The position numbers and the translations under genes were made by a program. Source: Piscicola geometra (Eukaryota > Annelida > Clitellata > Hirudinida > Piscicolidae). Taken from it: a stretch of DNA of 64,000 nt. The first letter of the stretch is position 1. Each line of letters begins with the position of its first letter. Shown here piece after piece: positions 12,806-25,800 of the stretch. The stretch is taken from the NCBI GenBank assembly GCA_943735955.1, contig OX030962.1:8477462-8541461 (forward strand), written 5' to 3'. A model generated the notes under the pieces. The model did not search any database, was not told the DNA's origin, and was given only the letters and a program-made list of their open reading frames with translations.

Positions 12806-14502
12806 ACCTATGAGTTTATGCCATGATTGATTTTAAATATGGTGTAAAAGCCTATAGAGCTTATAAAAAAGTCTGAAAGCTATTTCAATGGAAGAGCCAA
12901 CGATTTATTCCATAAGAATGCACGGAAACGTATGAAAAATCTGTTACAATCTCAAAAGAACCTCGTTTTGTTGCTAGTTAGTGTTGGTTATATTGGGAAT
13001 GGTAGTGGATAGTGATGAAGTGTTGTTGGTAGTGTTAAGGTGATGTGGTAGCAGCAGGGCAGTGGTATGTGGGTTGTTGGTTAAAAAGCATTAGTGTTAT
13101 CATTAGTGACAATTGTGAAACACAGTCGCAGGGAGTCAATGAATTAAATTCCAAGTCAAACGTTTGATATCAATAAAATAATTAATTTTAATATAAAGAC
13201 AAAAATAAATAAAAGTATTATAATCCTTACTATCACCGTATTTATCCTTAGGCTACTGATAAATACATATTTAAAGACAATTATTAACTGGTTAAATGTC
13301 TTAATAATTCGAAAATAAATTCGACACAACATATTTTTAAAATACGTGTTTGTATAGGATCTATCAAACTTAGAAATGCATTAACCATCAAAAATATGGT
13401 CTATAACAAGATATTGGAACATTTATTGTGTATATAATATCTTAAATAGGTTGATATTTATAGAAAAATACTTTTTAACACGTTCTGAAAGATGTCTTAA
13501 TACGGAAGTATCAAATATAGTTTATTTTTGTGTGTGTATGTGTGTGTGTATGTATGTGTGTGTATATAAATGTGTGCGAGTGTGTGTATTTTTGTGTGAA
13601 TGATGAGGAGACATAACATTATTAGTTGGTCTAGTGATGAATGGGAGATGTTGGTGGTGTCAAGAGAGAGAGATTGGATTGGGAAATAGAAAATAAATAA
13701 GCTTTCGAAGGCTTGGAATTTGATAGATACTTTGAGTATGATGGTAATGATGAGGAACATGATGATGATGATGGGGATTATGATGATGATGGAGGATGAT
13801 GATGATGGTTGTGATGATGATGATGAGGGGTTATGATGCTGAGAGGGTTGTGAGTAACTGTTGTTGAAAAGTGTATAAGTGGAACGAATGAGTAATTAGT
13901 GAGTAATATAATAGATAGAATTTATGTATTATTATTATTATCATAGAATGTATTAATTTAGTGAGGTAATTAATGAGATTATTAATCTCTACTATAAATC
14001 ATTTAGGATTCTATTTCGGGTACAAAAGTATCTAATTTCAATGTTAAATATTACTTTCCTTAAAAAATCTATCAATGACGATCTTAAAGAGTAAGAAAAA
14101 ATTATTAAAAATTAATAAAAAAAGATAATATATATATACTCAAATGTTCGAGTCCATCCCTGTTAATGGGTAACTTTGCAAAACGTGAGAAAAGACATTA
14201 ATGAATAGTTAAAATAAAACAAGAGAATTCAAAGACTTTTAAAAAGAGCTTTTGATTAAAACGTGCCGGAATAAAAGAATGAAATTGCCAATTTGAAAAG
14301 TGAAAACTGATTTAAAAAGATAGAACTCAATTTAACACTCACTAAAAGTGTTATAAATGGTATAAAGTCGACATTAAAAATAAATATTTATCAAATGCAA
14401 AACAAAAGATTAATAAAATCATTTTTCAAACTTCACAACTCATAAACCAATTACTAAAATGGTAGCCTGTGATTGGTTACAAGTGAACCAATAGAATGGC
14501 AG
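12806..14502. other. Intergenic, AT-rich, with simple repeats
   Basis: No exon found. Holds a (TG)n/(TATG)n stretch at 13529-13600 and GAT-rich repeats at 13735-13830. Confidence 0.6.
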
Positions 14503-16927
14503 TTACTCCTTCCTCTCGATGTAATTGGACGGCAGCATTCCTCTCTCATTGGTCCGCATCACGGTGCCCAGGTACCAGCCGTCGTCGATCTTCTCCACCT
14601 TGCAACCAATGGAGGTTGGAGGTTTGGAAAATGAATTTAAAATAAATCAATAATGAGTTTCAAATGTATTTTAGAACTAAATGGCGCGTTTTAATAAAAA
14701 AGATCCACTAAAGAATAAAGCACTCATCGTCATCAGCACCCGCAATACTATCAGCACCTTCATCATTCTTCATCATCACCACTATCATCATCATCGTAAA
14801 CATCATCATCATCATCACCACAATCATCATCATCACCACCTGTGTGATGACGTCAAATTCTTCAAAGGAAACTTCGTCATCGTCTTGCGCAGTGAAATCA
14901 TACAGAGCCTGCCACACCCCCTGGAGTCATGGTGGTGATGATGATGATGGTGATTACGATGATTATAGGATAAACAATAATACATTTTAAATGCTTTTTA
15001 AATTATACATTTGGATAAATTAAAACATTTTAAAATGAAGATTGTGACGAAAAAGTGAATAAAAATGAATCTAACAGGAAGTGGTGTGGTAATGATCTCG
15101 TCATCATCTCCTTCCAAATTTTGTTGTTGTTGTTGTTTAGTGTTCTCACTTTCCTGTTCGTTTTCTTGTTCGTGATCCTGTTCTTGTTTGTTTGTTTCGT
15201 TGTGGTGTTGTTGTTGTTGTTGTTGTGGTTGAGGGGTGTTGTCATGGTGGTTGTTGTTGAGCAGATCAGGTTTGATGGCCGGTGCTAATGTTCTTGTAGT
15301 GAGATTTTGTTGCTGGTCATGTTTGTTAAATTGTTGCTCTTCTCTTTTGTAGTCATCATCTTTTTGCTTCTTCATTTCTTCTTTCCTCTTCATTTCTTCT
15401 TCTTCTTGTTGTTTTTTCAAGTTTTCATCTTCAAGTTCTAGTTCTTTTCTCTGCTTCTCCTCCTCTTCCTTCTTCTTCAACTCCTCTCTTTTCTCCTCCT
15501 CCTCTTTCTTCTTCAACTCCTCTCTTTTCTCCTCCTCCTCTTTCTTCTTCAACTGCTTTTTCTCCTCCTCTTCCTCCTTCTCTCTCCTTTCCTCCTCTTC
15601 CTCCTTCTCTCTCCTTTCCTCCTCTTCCTCCTTCTCTCTCCTTTCCTCCTCCATCTGCTTTATCGCCTCTTCCTTTCTTCGCAGTTTCTCTGCCTGTTCC
15701 CTGAGTCTTTCTTCCTGCTCTCTCAGAAGTCTTTCCTTCTCCTCAATCTCCTTACGGAGTCTTTTCTTTTCTTCAATCTCTTTACGAAGTCTTTCCCTTT
15801 CCTCCTCTTGTTTCCGAACCTTTTCTTCTTCTTCCTTCTCTCTACGAATCATTTCCAACTTCTCCTCCTCCTGCTCCTTAGCCCTCACTCCTCCATTCAC
15901 TTCACTCTTCTGTCCATTCATCTCCCTCTCCACTGCCACCTTCACCTCCTCCACCAATCCTTCATTCATCCCCTCTCCACCAAACACTCCATCATTCAAT
16001 TCTTCCCTCCTTCCCTCTCCCCTCTCCTCATTCTCTTCTTCCACCCTTCTGACGTCATCTTGACCTACTTTTTTCTTAACTAGGTCATAAGAGGGCGTGA
16101 TCGATCCGTATTGGTTGTTGACGGGGTCATAGTCGGCAATCGAGCCAACCTTTCGGCTCGCCTGGGACACGCCCCCTTCCGCTGCGGCAAAAGAAAAACG
16201 AAACCTATTATTATTATTATTTATATTCTTTTTTATTGTTAATCAAACCTAATATTTTTATTTTTACTGTTCGTATATTGCCCTCTTCACTCTTTACCAC
16301 CACCACCACTACTACTGCCCACCACCACAACCACCAACCACCACCACCACTACTACTGCCCACCACCACAACCACCAACCACCACCACCACTACTACTGC
16401 CCACCACCACAACCACCAACCACCACCACCACTCTCACCCACCACCACCACCACTCTCACCCACCACCACCACCACTCTCACCCATTCACCCACCCTTTC
16501 CACCACCACTCTCACTCATCCACCCACCCTTTCCACCACCACTCTCACCCATCCACCCACCCTTTCCACCACCACTCTCACCCACCCACCCACCCTTTCT
16601 ACCATCACTCTCAGCCATCCACCCACACTTTCCACCACCACTCTCACCCACCCACCCACCCTTTCCACCACCACTCTCACTCACCCACCCACCCTTTCCG
16701 CCATCACTCTCACCCACCCACCCTTTCCACCACCACTCTCACCCACCCACCCACCCTTTCCACCATCACTGGAGTAGACCACAGAGTTTGCGATCGATCT
16801 GGCCGAGACTGGCGAGGGTCTCTCTCCCCCCACTGCCCCCTTCAACCTCTCCACCACCCTTGGCTTTGCTGTCAGAGTGGAGTGTCAAGTTGTTTTTAAG
16901 GGGACATACACACACACACACACACAC

Positions 16928-17010
<83 letters not shown>

Positions 17011-18370
17011 ACACACACACACACATACTCAATGGTGGAGTGGGTCTTGGAGTCTTATAATTAGTCTGGCTAATCATCGCATTCACCTGGGATGCCATGA
17101 TGATGATGATGATGCTATTGATTATAATGATGATGCTGATGATAGTAGACCTAATATTATACTACTATAATAGAGCGTACATCTTTGCTGTTACTTTTCT
17201 TTCCTGAAGACCACCCCTTATTGCTATCTTTTCCCTTCCACCACCACTAATCACCTTTGCAATCCCTCCAAATACTTCTCCCTCCCCCTCCATCTCTTTC
17301 CCTCTTTTCTTCTCTTCCATTTCCCTCCTTTCTCCTTCCTTAATTCCCTCTACCTCCCCTCTCCTTCACTCTACCTCAACTCTACCTCCACCCTCCTCCC
17401 CTCGCACCTTCATCACTCGAGCAGTGACCGGGTCGTCTGACACCTCGATCTTGGAGCCTTTGATCTTCTTCTCAAACTCCTCGTGGTAGTGGACCTGGGC
17501 CGACAAGTAGATAGTCGAAATAAATAAGGGTGAAAGGTAGATGGTCGAAATAAAAAAAGATTAAAAGAAAAAACCCTAATGGTGTTCGTCTTACTAGTGT
17601 TATTTTGATTTTTAACTATGCATTCAAACATCATCATCATTACCAACACCACTATCGTCACCAACACCACCATCATCATTACCTACCTGGCTCTGCAACT
17701 TGGTGTTGTTGGCGATGCGTGAGATTTCAGGAGTCATGGCAACCGAGGTCGCCTTTGTCTTTGGGTAGTGCCTGTTCGTGAGGGAAAATATTTTTTTAAA
17801 GTTTAAAATAAATTTATAGTTGAAGTTTTTCATTCAATAGAATTATTATATTATAATATATTATTAGTTAAACGAACATGCAAGTTGATTTGGTGATAAT
17901 GATGTTGATCAGGATTTTAAAGTATAGAAAAGTGTAATGAAAAATCGAAGTGAAAGAGAAACGCAAACTCACGCTACACAGTAGGGCATCTTGTCATACC
18001 CTTTGTAATTTTTCATGTTCAAAAGCATGTTGCATTCAGTGCACCGAAAACATGTCTTGTGCCAAATCTGGATGGGTTAGTTTTGGTTTTTAGAAAAATT
18101 AATTAATTGTTTTTATAGTTATTAAATTTTAATAATAAAGTTTTAGAAATTATTTGAAGTAATGAGATGGAACGAAAACTAATTGACTTTGAAATTTGAA
18201 AGAAAGTAAATGAGTTAGTGAACTTTTTTTCACATTTTAGAATAATAGATATTTAGCAAAATCGTAAGTTATTTATTTTTAAAATTTTCAAATTATCTCA
18301 CTTTGTCTAAGCACTTCAGTTCTTCCAAAGGGTATACACTTTTTTTACATTTTTCGCAAATTTTTGCCAT
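14503..18370 (-). CDS. LASP1: LASP-type LIM, nebulin and SH3 adaptor, complete
   Basis: Eight exons: 18302-18370, 17973-18067, 17687-17771, 17408-17494, 16770-16863, 15076-16181, 14840-14920 and 14503-14598. They sum to 1713 bases, exactly 571 codons, with all phases compatible. Domain order is LIM ([20 protein letters not shown], then [20 protein letters not shown] with zinc-ligand Cys/His), two nebulin-type motifs ([20 protein letters not shown] and [20 protein letters not shown]), the linker [16 protein letters not shown], a long charged coiled coil, and a C-terminal SH3 ([18 protein letters not shown], then DDGWYLG and GMLPSNYIE). LASP proteins bind F-actin through the nebulin repeats and partners through SH3 at adhesion sites. 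The family is usually about 260-300 residues; here an insert of roughly 370 residues, coded by exon 6, is Glu/Lys/Arg-rich with tandem [11 protein letters not shown] and RREKEEEEE repeats and ends Gln/Asn-rich. The acceptor of exon 5 was chosen as aag because it preserves phase. Confidence 0.94.
14770..14848 (+). repeat. (ATC)n microsatellite at a LASP splice donor
   Basis: ATC/CAC-rich array. On the minus strand it begins at the donor of the first SH3 exon (gtggtgatgatgatg). Confidence 0.85.
16300..16769 (+). repeat. Two adjacent minisatellites in LASP intron 5
   Basis: First, about three copies of a 46-bp CCACCACCACTACTACTGCC-type unit at 16300-16440. Then about nine copies of a 30-36-bp unit with CACCCACCCACCCTTTCC at 16480-16769. 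On the minus strand the second array starts directly at the donor of the exon ending at 16770 (gtgatggtgg). Confidence 0.9.
16909..17026 (+). repeat. (CA)n microsatellite in LASP intron 4
   Basis: Long CA run interrupted by CATACATACATA. It lies about 45 bp before the acceptor of the exon at 16770-16863. Confidence 0.97.
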
Positions 18371-18810
18371 TTTGATTTGAAATTTGGTTTTAAAATTGAT
18401 GGTAATAAAACTTTTTGGTTGTTTTGATAGTTCCGAAGTTGTTAACTACGTAAGTAAAAAATAGAATTGCCAAAAGAAAAGAAGTAAAATGAAATTTATG
18501 TTTGTGTAGGGCTTTATTAGTTGAAATAAGCATGGCAGTTGAAAATAAAATCTTTCATTAGCTTTTTCAAAATATAGTTGTTTTCATTTTGTGATAAAGA
18601 ATTTTTTTTCATTCTATACAACAAGTTAGATCAGCAGAAATTCTTTCTTTTAAGTTATTTTAAAAAATCAAATTGAATTCCCAATGGATTAATAAAGTCA
18701 AATACGCATTAATGTATAAGGAATTTTTTATACGATTTTTTATTTACATTCCAATGAAGAGTTGTTCTTTTAGGGTGGATTTAATTAAATCTTAATTAAT
18801 TAATTAAGAC
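18371..18810. other. Upstream region of LASP, AT-rich
   Basis: Probably holds the LASP 5' UTR and promoter, but I see no TATA box or other site that I can defend. Confidence 0.45.
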
Positions 18811-19552
18811 TTTGGTTAGCAGCTGCCATCTTGGCAGCCGCTTTAACCGTAATGATTTTGTTAAATAGTTTGTCTTCTTATCTAATAATTTAGTTTTTTT
18901 TAATTTCAAATAATTATAGTAATCATAATTTATATCTTTTTTTGTTTTCTGGTTTTAAATTTATCTTGCTCTCGGAATTAAAATCTTCAACCAATAACTG
19001 TCTAACGGACTACAATAAAAACTTATTTTAAAAGGAAGAAGTGCCAAGGCCTCAAATTGAGCACTAATGCACAGTTTGCAAGAACCCACTGGCTACCTAC
19101 TGCACAAGGCAGATGAGCTCTGCAGATGAAGGACAGACTGTTAGAACGAATCTTCAATACATGACTGTGTTTATGAAGAAGTGCCAGGGCCTCAATTTGA
19201 ACACCAGTGCACAGCTTGCAAGCACCCACTGGCTACTTACTTCACAAGGCAAATGAGCTCTGCAGATGAAGGACAGACTGTCAGAACGAATCTTCTACAC
19301 ATGACTGTTTATGTCTATTATCTATTGAAAACTGACGTATTAGACAATTATTACCTTACTTAGATGACCCTTCTTTAACGATGTCCATATATTTAAAACT
19401 CATCACCTCCTTATTTAACTACTTCTATATCATTATTTACTTTTCGTACGGATCTGAAGACATATCTGTTTAACAAATTCATTTACCAGCGCTCTTGAAT
19501 ATGAGGAAAGAGCGCTATAGAAATTGATTTGATTGATTGATTGATTGATTAC
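18811..19552 (+). mobile_element. CR1/L2-like LINE 3' end, first copy of tandem duplication
   Basis: The unit ends with a reading frame FTFRTDLKTYLFNKFIYQRS and a stop, then GCGCTATAGAAATTGATTTG and a (GATT)n tail, the usual C-terminus and 3' tail of CR1/L2-type LINEs. It starts with a near-perfect hairpin (ggttagcagctgcc, atctt, ggcagccgctttaacc). In the middle, a segment of about 140 bp occurs twice in tandem (about 19035-19175 and 19176-19310). No RT motif is present. Confidence 0.75.
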
Positions 19553-20313
19553 TTTGGTTAGCAGCTGCCATCTTGGCAGCCGCTTTAACCGTTTAATGAT
19601 TTTGTTAAATAGTTTGTCTTCTTATCTAATAATTTAGTTTTTTTAATTTCAAATAATTATAGTAATTATAATTTATATCTTTTCTTGTTTTCTGGTTTTA
19701 AATTTATCTTGCTCTCGGAATTAAAATCTTCAACCAATAACTGTCTAACGGACTACAATAAAAACTTATTTTAAAAGGAAGAAGTGCCAAGGCCTCAAAT
19801 TGAGCACTAATGCACAGTTTGCAAGAACCCACTGGCTACCTACTGCACAAGGCAGATGAGCTCTGCAGATGAAGGACAGACTGTTAGAACGAATCTTCAA
19901 TACATGACTGTGTTTATGAAGAAGTGCCAGGGCCTCAATTTGAACACCAGTGCACAGCTTGCAAGCACCCACTTGCTACTTACTTCACAAGGCAAATGAG
20001 CTCTGCAGATGAAGGACAGACTGTCAGAACGAATCTTCTACACATGACTGGTCATGTCTATTATGATAATAGTATTATCTATTGAAAACTGACGTATTAG
20101 ACAATTATTACCTTACTTAGATGACCCTTCTTTAAAGATGTCCATATATTTGAAACTCATCACCTCCTTATTTAACTACTTCTATATCATTATTTACTTT
20201 TCGTACGGATCTGAAGACATATCTGTTTAACAAATTCATTTACCAGCGCTCTTGAATTTGAGGAAAGAGCGCTATAGAAATTGATTTGATTGATTGATTG
20301 ATTGATTGATTAA
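19553..20313 (+). mobile_element. CR1/L2-like LINE 3' end, second copy of tandem duplication
   Basis: Direct repeat of the preceding unit with only a handful of differences, including a small insertion near 20059 (gataatagtatt). It carries the same hairpin, the same internal doublet, the same C-terminal peptide and the same (GATT)n tail. Confidence 0.8.
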
Positions 20314-22433
20314 GTAGTCTCATTCTACAGAGATCTTTTGAATAAAGATTTATTCACGAAAAGACAAAATTTAAATATGACGAGAATACTTTAAAACAAA
20401 ATATATGAAATTGAATAGAAAGCATCAAAATATATGCGTGATTAGAAAGTCAAATTAATTAGCTAGAAACTTTGAGAAGGATGATATGACATTTTAAGAA
20501 TAAGCAGAAACAAACAACCTTAATTAATCGAAAACACTACTCAGTGTGGATATATAATTAATATATTTTATATTCTATACTTCACTAATACGAAAAGAGA
20601 AATATCGCATGAAAGGGAGATTATCAAGTCCTTAAATGATGATGAAGTGCAAGTTGAAAATGGAATTTAGAAAATCGGAGCTTCACAAAAAGTTTGATTA
20701 AAAAATGTGTGCATTTGAAGCTTTTGCAGGAAACAACGACAACAACCAATGTAACGTTACATTGTAACGATATTAACAATAGTAGTTAGAAAAAGCAACA
20801 ACAGTTACAAAACCTACAATTCCAAATGCGAACTATCATTTCATGTTATCATCAAATATTTATGCCAAAGTTCCTCGACCTTGTTTGAATTTTAATCTTT
20901 CCACAACGCGCGTAAATCACTCAAAATCGCTAAAAACTTCACAAATGTTTATAAAATTCAAGAAAATATCAGAGAGGAGAATAAAATCGAAAAATTGATT
21001 TAATAAAGCTGCAAAAGCTTTTAAAATTATGACGACGCAACTCCAAAAAAGGGAAAAGATTTCTGCCGTTACCACAGCTGCATCCATTCAAACAGGGTCA
21101 CATCGAACACTCCACGGAAATGGTTACAGAATGTATAGTTTTTGAAATGTTGTTAAAAAAATTTGAAATGTTTTTTAAAAAAATTGAAATGTTTTTTAAA
21201 AAATGTGAAATGTTTTTTAAAAAATTTAAAATGTTTTTTAAAAAATTTGAAATGTGTTTTAAATGTATAGTTTTTATAATAGGTAAAAATGTTGTTAATT
21301 GATTTGGAAAGAATACTTATTTGTATGTTAGTTATTATTTTTTAATAAACTTGTTTGCGTTAAAACTTTCTGTGTTTTATTATATTATGTTATGTGTGAC
21401 TGTGAGGTTGGGATAAGTTAATGATGAGATATAATATTATAAAATACGTCACAAAAAGTATGAGAAAAATTGAAAAATAGAGTTTCATTAAAATGATTTA
21501 ATGTAAAGAAACAATTTTATTAGCTCGTTTTGCGTAAATCACCAACAAAAAACAATACATGGCTGAAGTACTCTTAACGTAAATTAATAATTTATAAAAA
21601 GAGATCACATAAAAAATAATCAAAAACACAATGAGAATAGTTATGAAATAAGGATAATTATTTATAAAAAAAACAAAAAAACAAAGCATTCAAGCATCTG
21701 TACCACAACGAAAGATAGGGAAACATGAGTAGAACACCTCTAGCAAGTGCAAGAGTGGTGCTTTGGCATTACTTAATTATTTTCTCATCTGTGAGAAAAA
21801 CCCTCAATAAAAGTAGTCAAAACCTTCCAGTTTCTCTCAATCCATTCTTTAAATTCATTTTTCGACCAATTTTGTAGTTATATTATCGGCTTATACATTA
21901 ATAAAAATATTATTTTCAAATAAATGACTAAAAGAATAATTGAAAAAACTTTTAATGATGAAACAATAGTTTTTCAGAGTTCTTTTGGTAGCTTAAATCG
22001 GCATAAAAAAATAAATGCTGATAAACTCTCCGATAATCTGAATACCTGGAAAACCGGACTCAGGCTAATCTTTTGAGCAAAGCAAGCCTCCAGACACGCA
22101 CTGTCTCAAACCACTTCACATCCTTATGCCACACACTCACTATGTCACACGCACACTACTAAACACCCACCACACAACACACACACTTCACCACACACCT
22201 ACTATTATAGTATAATACCACACACCATTTTACCACACACCATCATACCACATCCTCCACTATGTCACACACCCACTTCACCACAGACCCCCCTATGCCA
22301 CTTTACCATGCAACCACATCCCTCACTAAAACTGTAAAAGTCTTTACTCATAAAATATTTATTTGACCCAAACGTTATGCCAACAAACAATCCAAATACT
22401 TCTTCGCAAAAACATCTTCTCCTCTGAACCATC
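20314..22433. other. Intergenic, AT-rich
   Basis: No exon found. At 21150-21262 there are five imperfect copies of a 21-22-bp unit gaaatgttttttaaaaaa. C/A-rich CACACAC-type repeats occur at 22090-22330. Confidence 0.6.
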
Positions 22434-22770
22434 ATGCCAACAAATCATCCAACAAACCATCCAACAAACCACCCAACAAACCATCCAACAAACCACCCAA
22501 CAAACCATCCAACGAACCATCCAACAAACCATCCAACAAACCACCCAACAAACCATTCAACAAACCATCCAACAAACCATCCAACTAACCATCCAACAAA
22601 CCATCCAACAAACCATCCAACAAAGCACCCAACAAAGCACCCAAAAAAGCACCCAACAAACCATCCAACAAACCATCCAACAAGCCACCCAACAAACCAC
22701 CCAACAAAGCACCCAACAAGCCACCCACCAAAAAAACAAACCACCCAATAAACCATCCAACAAACCACAT
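22434..22770 (+). repeat. 12-bp minisatellite CCAACAAACCAT
   Basis: About 27 variant copies. It lies just downstream of the stop codon (22844-22846, minus strand) of the MATH-like gene and so may be in its 3' UTR. It is open in several frames on both strands. Confidence 0.93.
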
Positions 22771-22843
22771 AACAAAGCACCCATCAAACAAACCACCAAC
22801 AAACAAACCACCAGCAAAGCACAATCCACAATGCCACGGCACT

Positions 22844-25800
22844 TCAGCTCTTGAAGAAATGCCCCACCGACTTGTTGATGATGGATCTGCTGCTTGATGC
22901 TGCATCGAGCTTCTTTTCCTCGTTTCCACTCAGTTGAAAGTGGTGAAGTTGTTTTTCTAAACTGAGATTCTCAGCTTCTAACGTGGCTAGTTCTTGTCTG
23001 GGAGGTGAGTGGTTGGGTGGAGTGGTTGGGTGGAGTGGTTGGGTGGAGTGGTTGGGTGGAGGGGTTGGGTGGAGTGGTTGGGTGGAGTGGTTGGGTGGAG
23101 GGGTTGGGTGGAGTGGTTGAGTGATTAAAAGAAGTGAAAAGTGATTGGGTAAATCTAAGCGTGAGGGAGGGGCTGGGTAAAGTTAAAGGAAGAGTTAGGT
23201 ATATCAGTTTATGTCAGTCTGAGGGGGATAGGGTTGGGTGAAGTAGCGTGTGTATTATTGGCTGGGAGAATGGTGGGCTGAATGAGGATTTGATGGAAAG
23301 TGAATGGTTGAAGGGTTGAAAGACACAAGAAACTGAAGAGAAAAACAAATTGATGAAGTATGACAGGTATGAATTTATTAATGAGAGCAAACGACAAGTT
23401 TTACGCAACAAGCCAAAAACACTAGCACAGAAAAAAACAAAACAAAAAACAGAAAAAACAAAAACAAACAAAACCTCATTTGATGTCTTTGTTTGAAAAT
23501 CACGTCGTCGGAAAGCTGCCATTTATCCATGAAGAGGAGATGCGAGTCGATCCACTCCAGTTGCACCACCATCATGCCCCCATCCCCACTCTCCAGATAC
23601 ACGCCACTGTGTTTTAACTGGATGGGAATAAAGTGGATGGTTGGAATAATGAAACTGTAAGAGAAAATGAGTTAATTCAGGTATTTTAAATATATTAATT
23701 ATAATTTTTTTAGTTAAAATTTGTTTTTCAATCACTTATGCAACATTTATTTTTGCTCTCTACAATCAGCCACCACCATCACTACTACTACTACCACCTA
23801 AACCACCGCACCAACCCCCCCCCCCCCCCCCCCAACCACCTCAGCAGTAGGTATGTCAGTGACGATAGTCTGTCCATCATCAGCTTCTAGTTGCACATAG
23901 TAGCAAGACCTCACTCCACCCACGCATATATTCCTCCCCGCCATCACCCCCAGCCCGCCCCCGACGCCCCCCATTCCCTGACCAATCACAGGCACGATCG
24001 AGAGCGCCCACGTGACCCTGCGCACGTGACCCCTGGGCACGTGGTTGACGTCATCGTAGAAGAGGCGGAGGAGGAGATGACTCATGCTGACGTCACTCTC
24101 CACCGTCCACGCCTGCTCTTCTCGGTCGTATAGGCGCACTCTGTTGTTTGGTGGAGAGGGAGAGGGGAAGGGGGGGAGAGAGAGGGAGAGGGGGAGGTGG
24201 AGAGAGAGAGGAGGATGGGGAAGGAGAGGGGGGCTAGTGGGTGTAGGAGGGGGTGAAAATGCGAGTGAGGGGGTGGTCGTGAGTGAGTGGGTGTGGGGGA
24301 GGGGATAGGTGAATGGGTGTAGTGTAAGTGGGAGCATGGTCGTGAGGGAGTGGGTATGGGGGAAGGAAAGTGGAGAGAGTCAGTGTAGGAAGGTGGTGAG
24401 TGAATGTAGGAGGAGTGGAGGAATGAGGGGGGAGGGGTGGTTAGTGATTGATAATGATAATGATGATGTTCATTTAATATACATAATCATGGTTACTAGG
24501 GGGTTTAGTGTAAATGGAGGATTGAGAGTAGTAGGGGGGAGTGGAGAGGAGTAGAAGTGTTGAGCGGACTCGGTGGATGGATAATAATAATATTATTATT
24601 TTAAAACTTCCCGAGAAAAAACTTAATAAAAAACTTTTTTATATAACTTTGATTTATTATAAATTCCTTGTGTCAGATGGCAATTGTAACTAGTTTGAGC
24701 TTTTTGAAGTTTAAAATTTTAACTTTGACGTTCAGACACTTTGAAACTTTTGAAAAGATGACAGTAGAAGCGTTAAAAATGATTTTTAAAAAAACTTACT
24801 TTTTTCATTTTCTTGAAAATTAAGAAAAAAAAAATTATTAAATTTTTCATCGAGAGAAAGTAACAAATAAAAATAATTCAAAAAATTTGGGTAAAGAAAA
24901 ATTTATTTTCATTTGAAAGAAAGCTTATTCTTTATTAATAAGTTTGAATATTTAACAAAAGAGTTTTTAACAATGATTTGATAACTTAAAAAAAACAATT
25001 TTGATATATAAATGAAAGATGTAAATTTACAAAGACGACAAGAAAACAAAAAAATCCAAAATGGAAAATTAATTGTTAATATTCTTTTAAACATTTTTCT
25101 TAAAAAAAGTTAGAAAAAAATAGAAAAAAACTAAGAGTCGAATTGAGAAACAAACAATCAATCAGACAAGCAGGTGGAGGTGAGAGGAAATAAATCAAGC
25201 GAAAATGTTGATTGAGTCAAACGTAAAATAAGATAACTTTGAAAAGTACTTGCTGTTTTCTACTCTTATGTTGTTTTTGTTGGGTCAATTAATTAATTCA
25301 TTTTTTCATCCATTTATCCATACATCCATCTATTCATCCATTTATCCATCCAATCATCTAACCTACCTGTTTTTTCCAGGCGTGAATGGCTTAAGACTTC
25401 CTTCACCGACAGCAGAGCACGTTTTCAAGACCAGTCTCACATTCATATGGGTTGGCTCACGTGGTCTATGTAGATGGATGGATGGATGGATGGATGGATG
25501 GATGGATGGATGGATGGATGGATGGATGGATGGATGGATGGATGCATGGATGGATGCATGGATGGATACATGGATGCATGAATGAATGGATAAATAAATG
25601 AGTGTGATATTGGATTAAAAAGTGGATGAGTGGAAGAGTTAGGGACTTGAAAATTAATGGATGGGTTGTTGAAAGGAAGCTGGGTGTGTGAGAAGATGGA
25701 TGGCCGGAAAGAAAAGTAAAAAACAAAAGAAAGAGAAAAATATAAAAAAGAGAAAAATAAATGCTGATGTGGCCAAATGTAGAGTTGCTTGGTCAGCCAT

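Noticed and set aside
16236..17060. 274-residue His/Pro/Thr-rich protein on the plus strand
   Set aside because: Antisense translation of LASP intron minisatellites and the (CA)n run.
22357..22930. NHPT, TIQQ and CWMVCW repeat proteins
   Set aside because: Translations of the 12-bp CCAACAAACCAT minisatellite in several frames on both strands.
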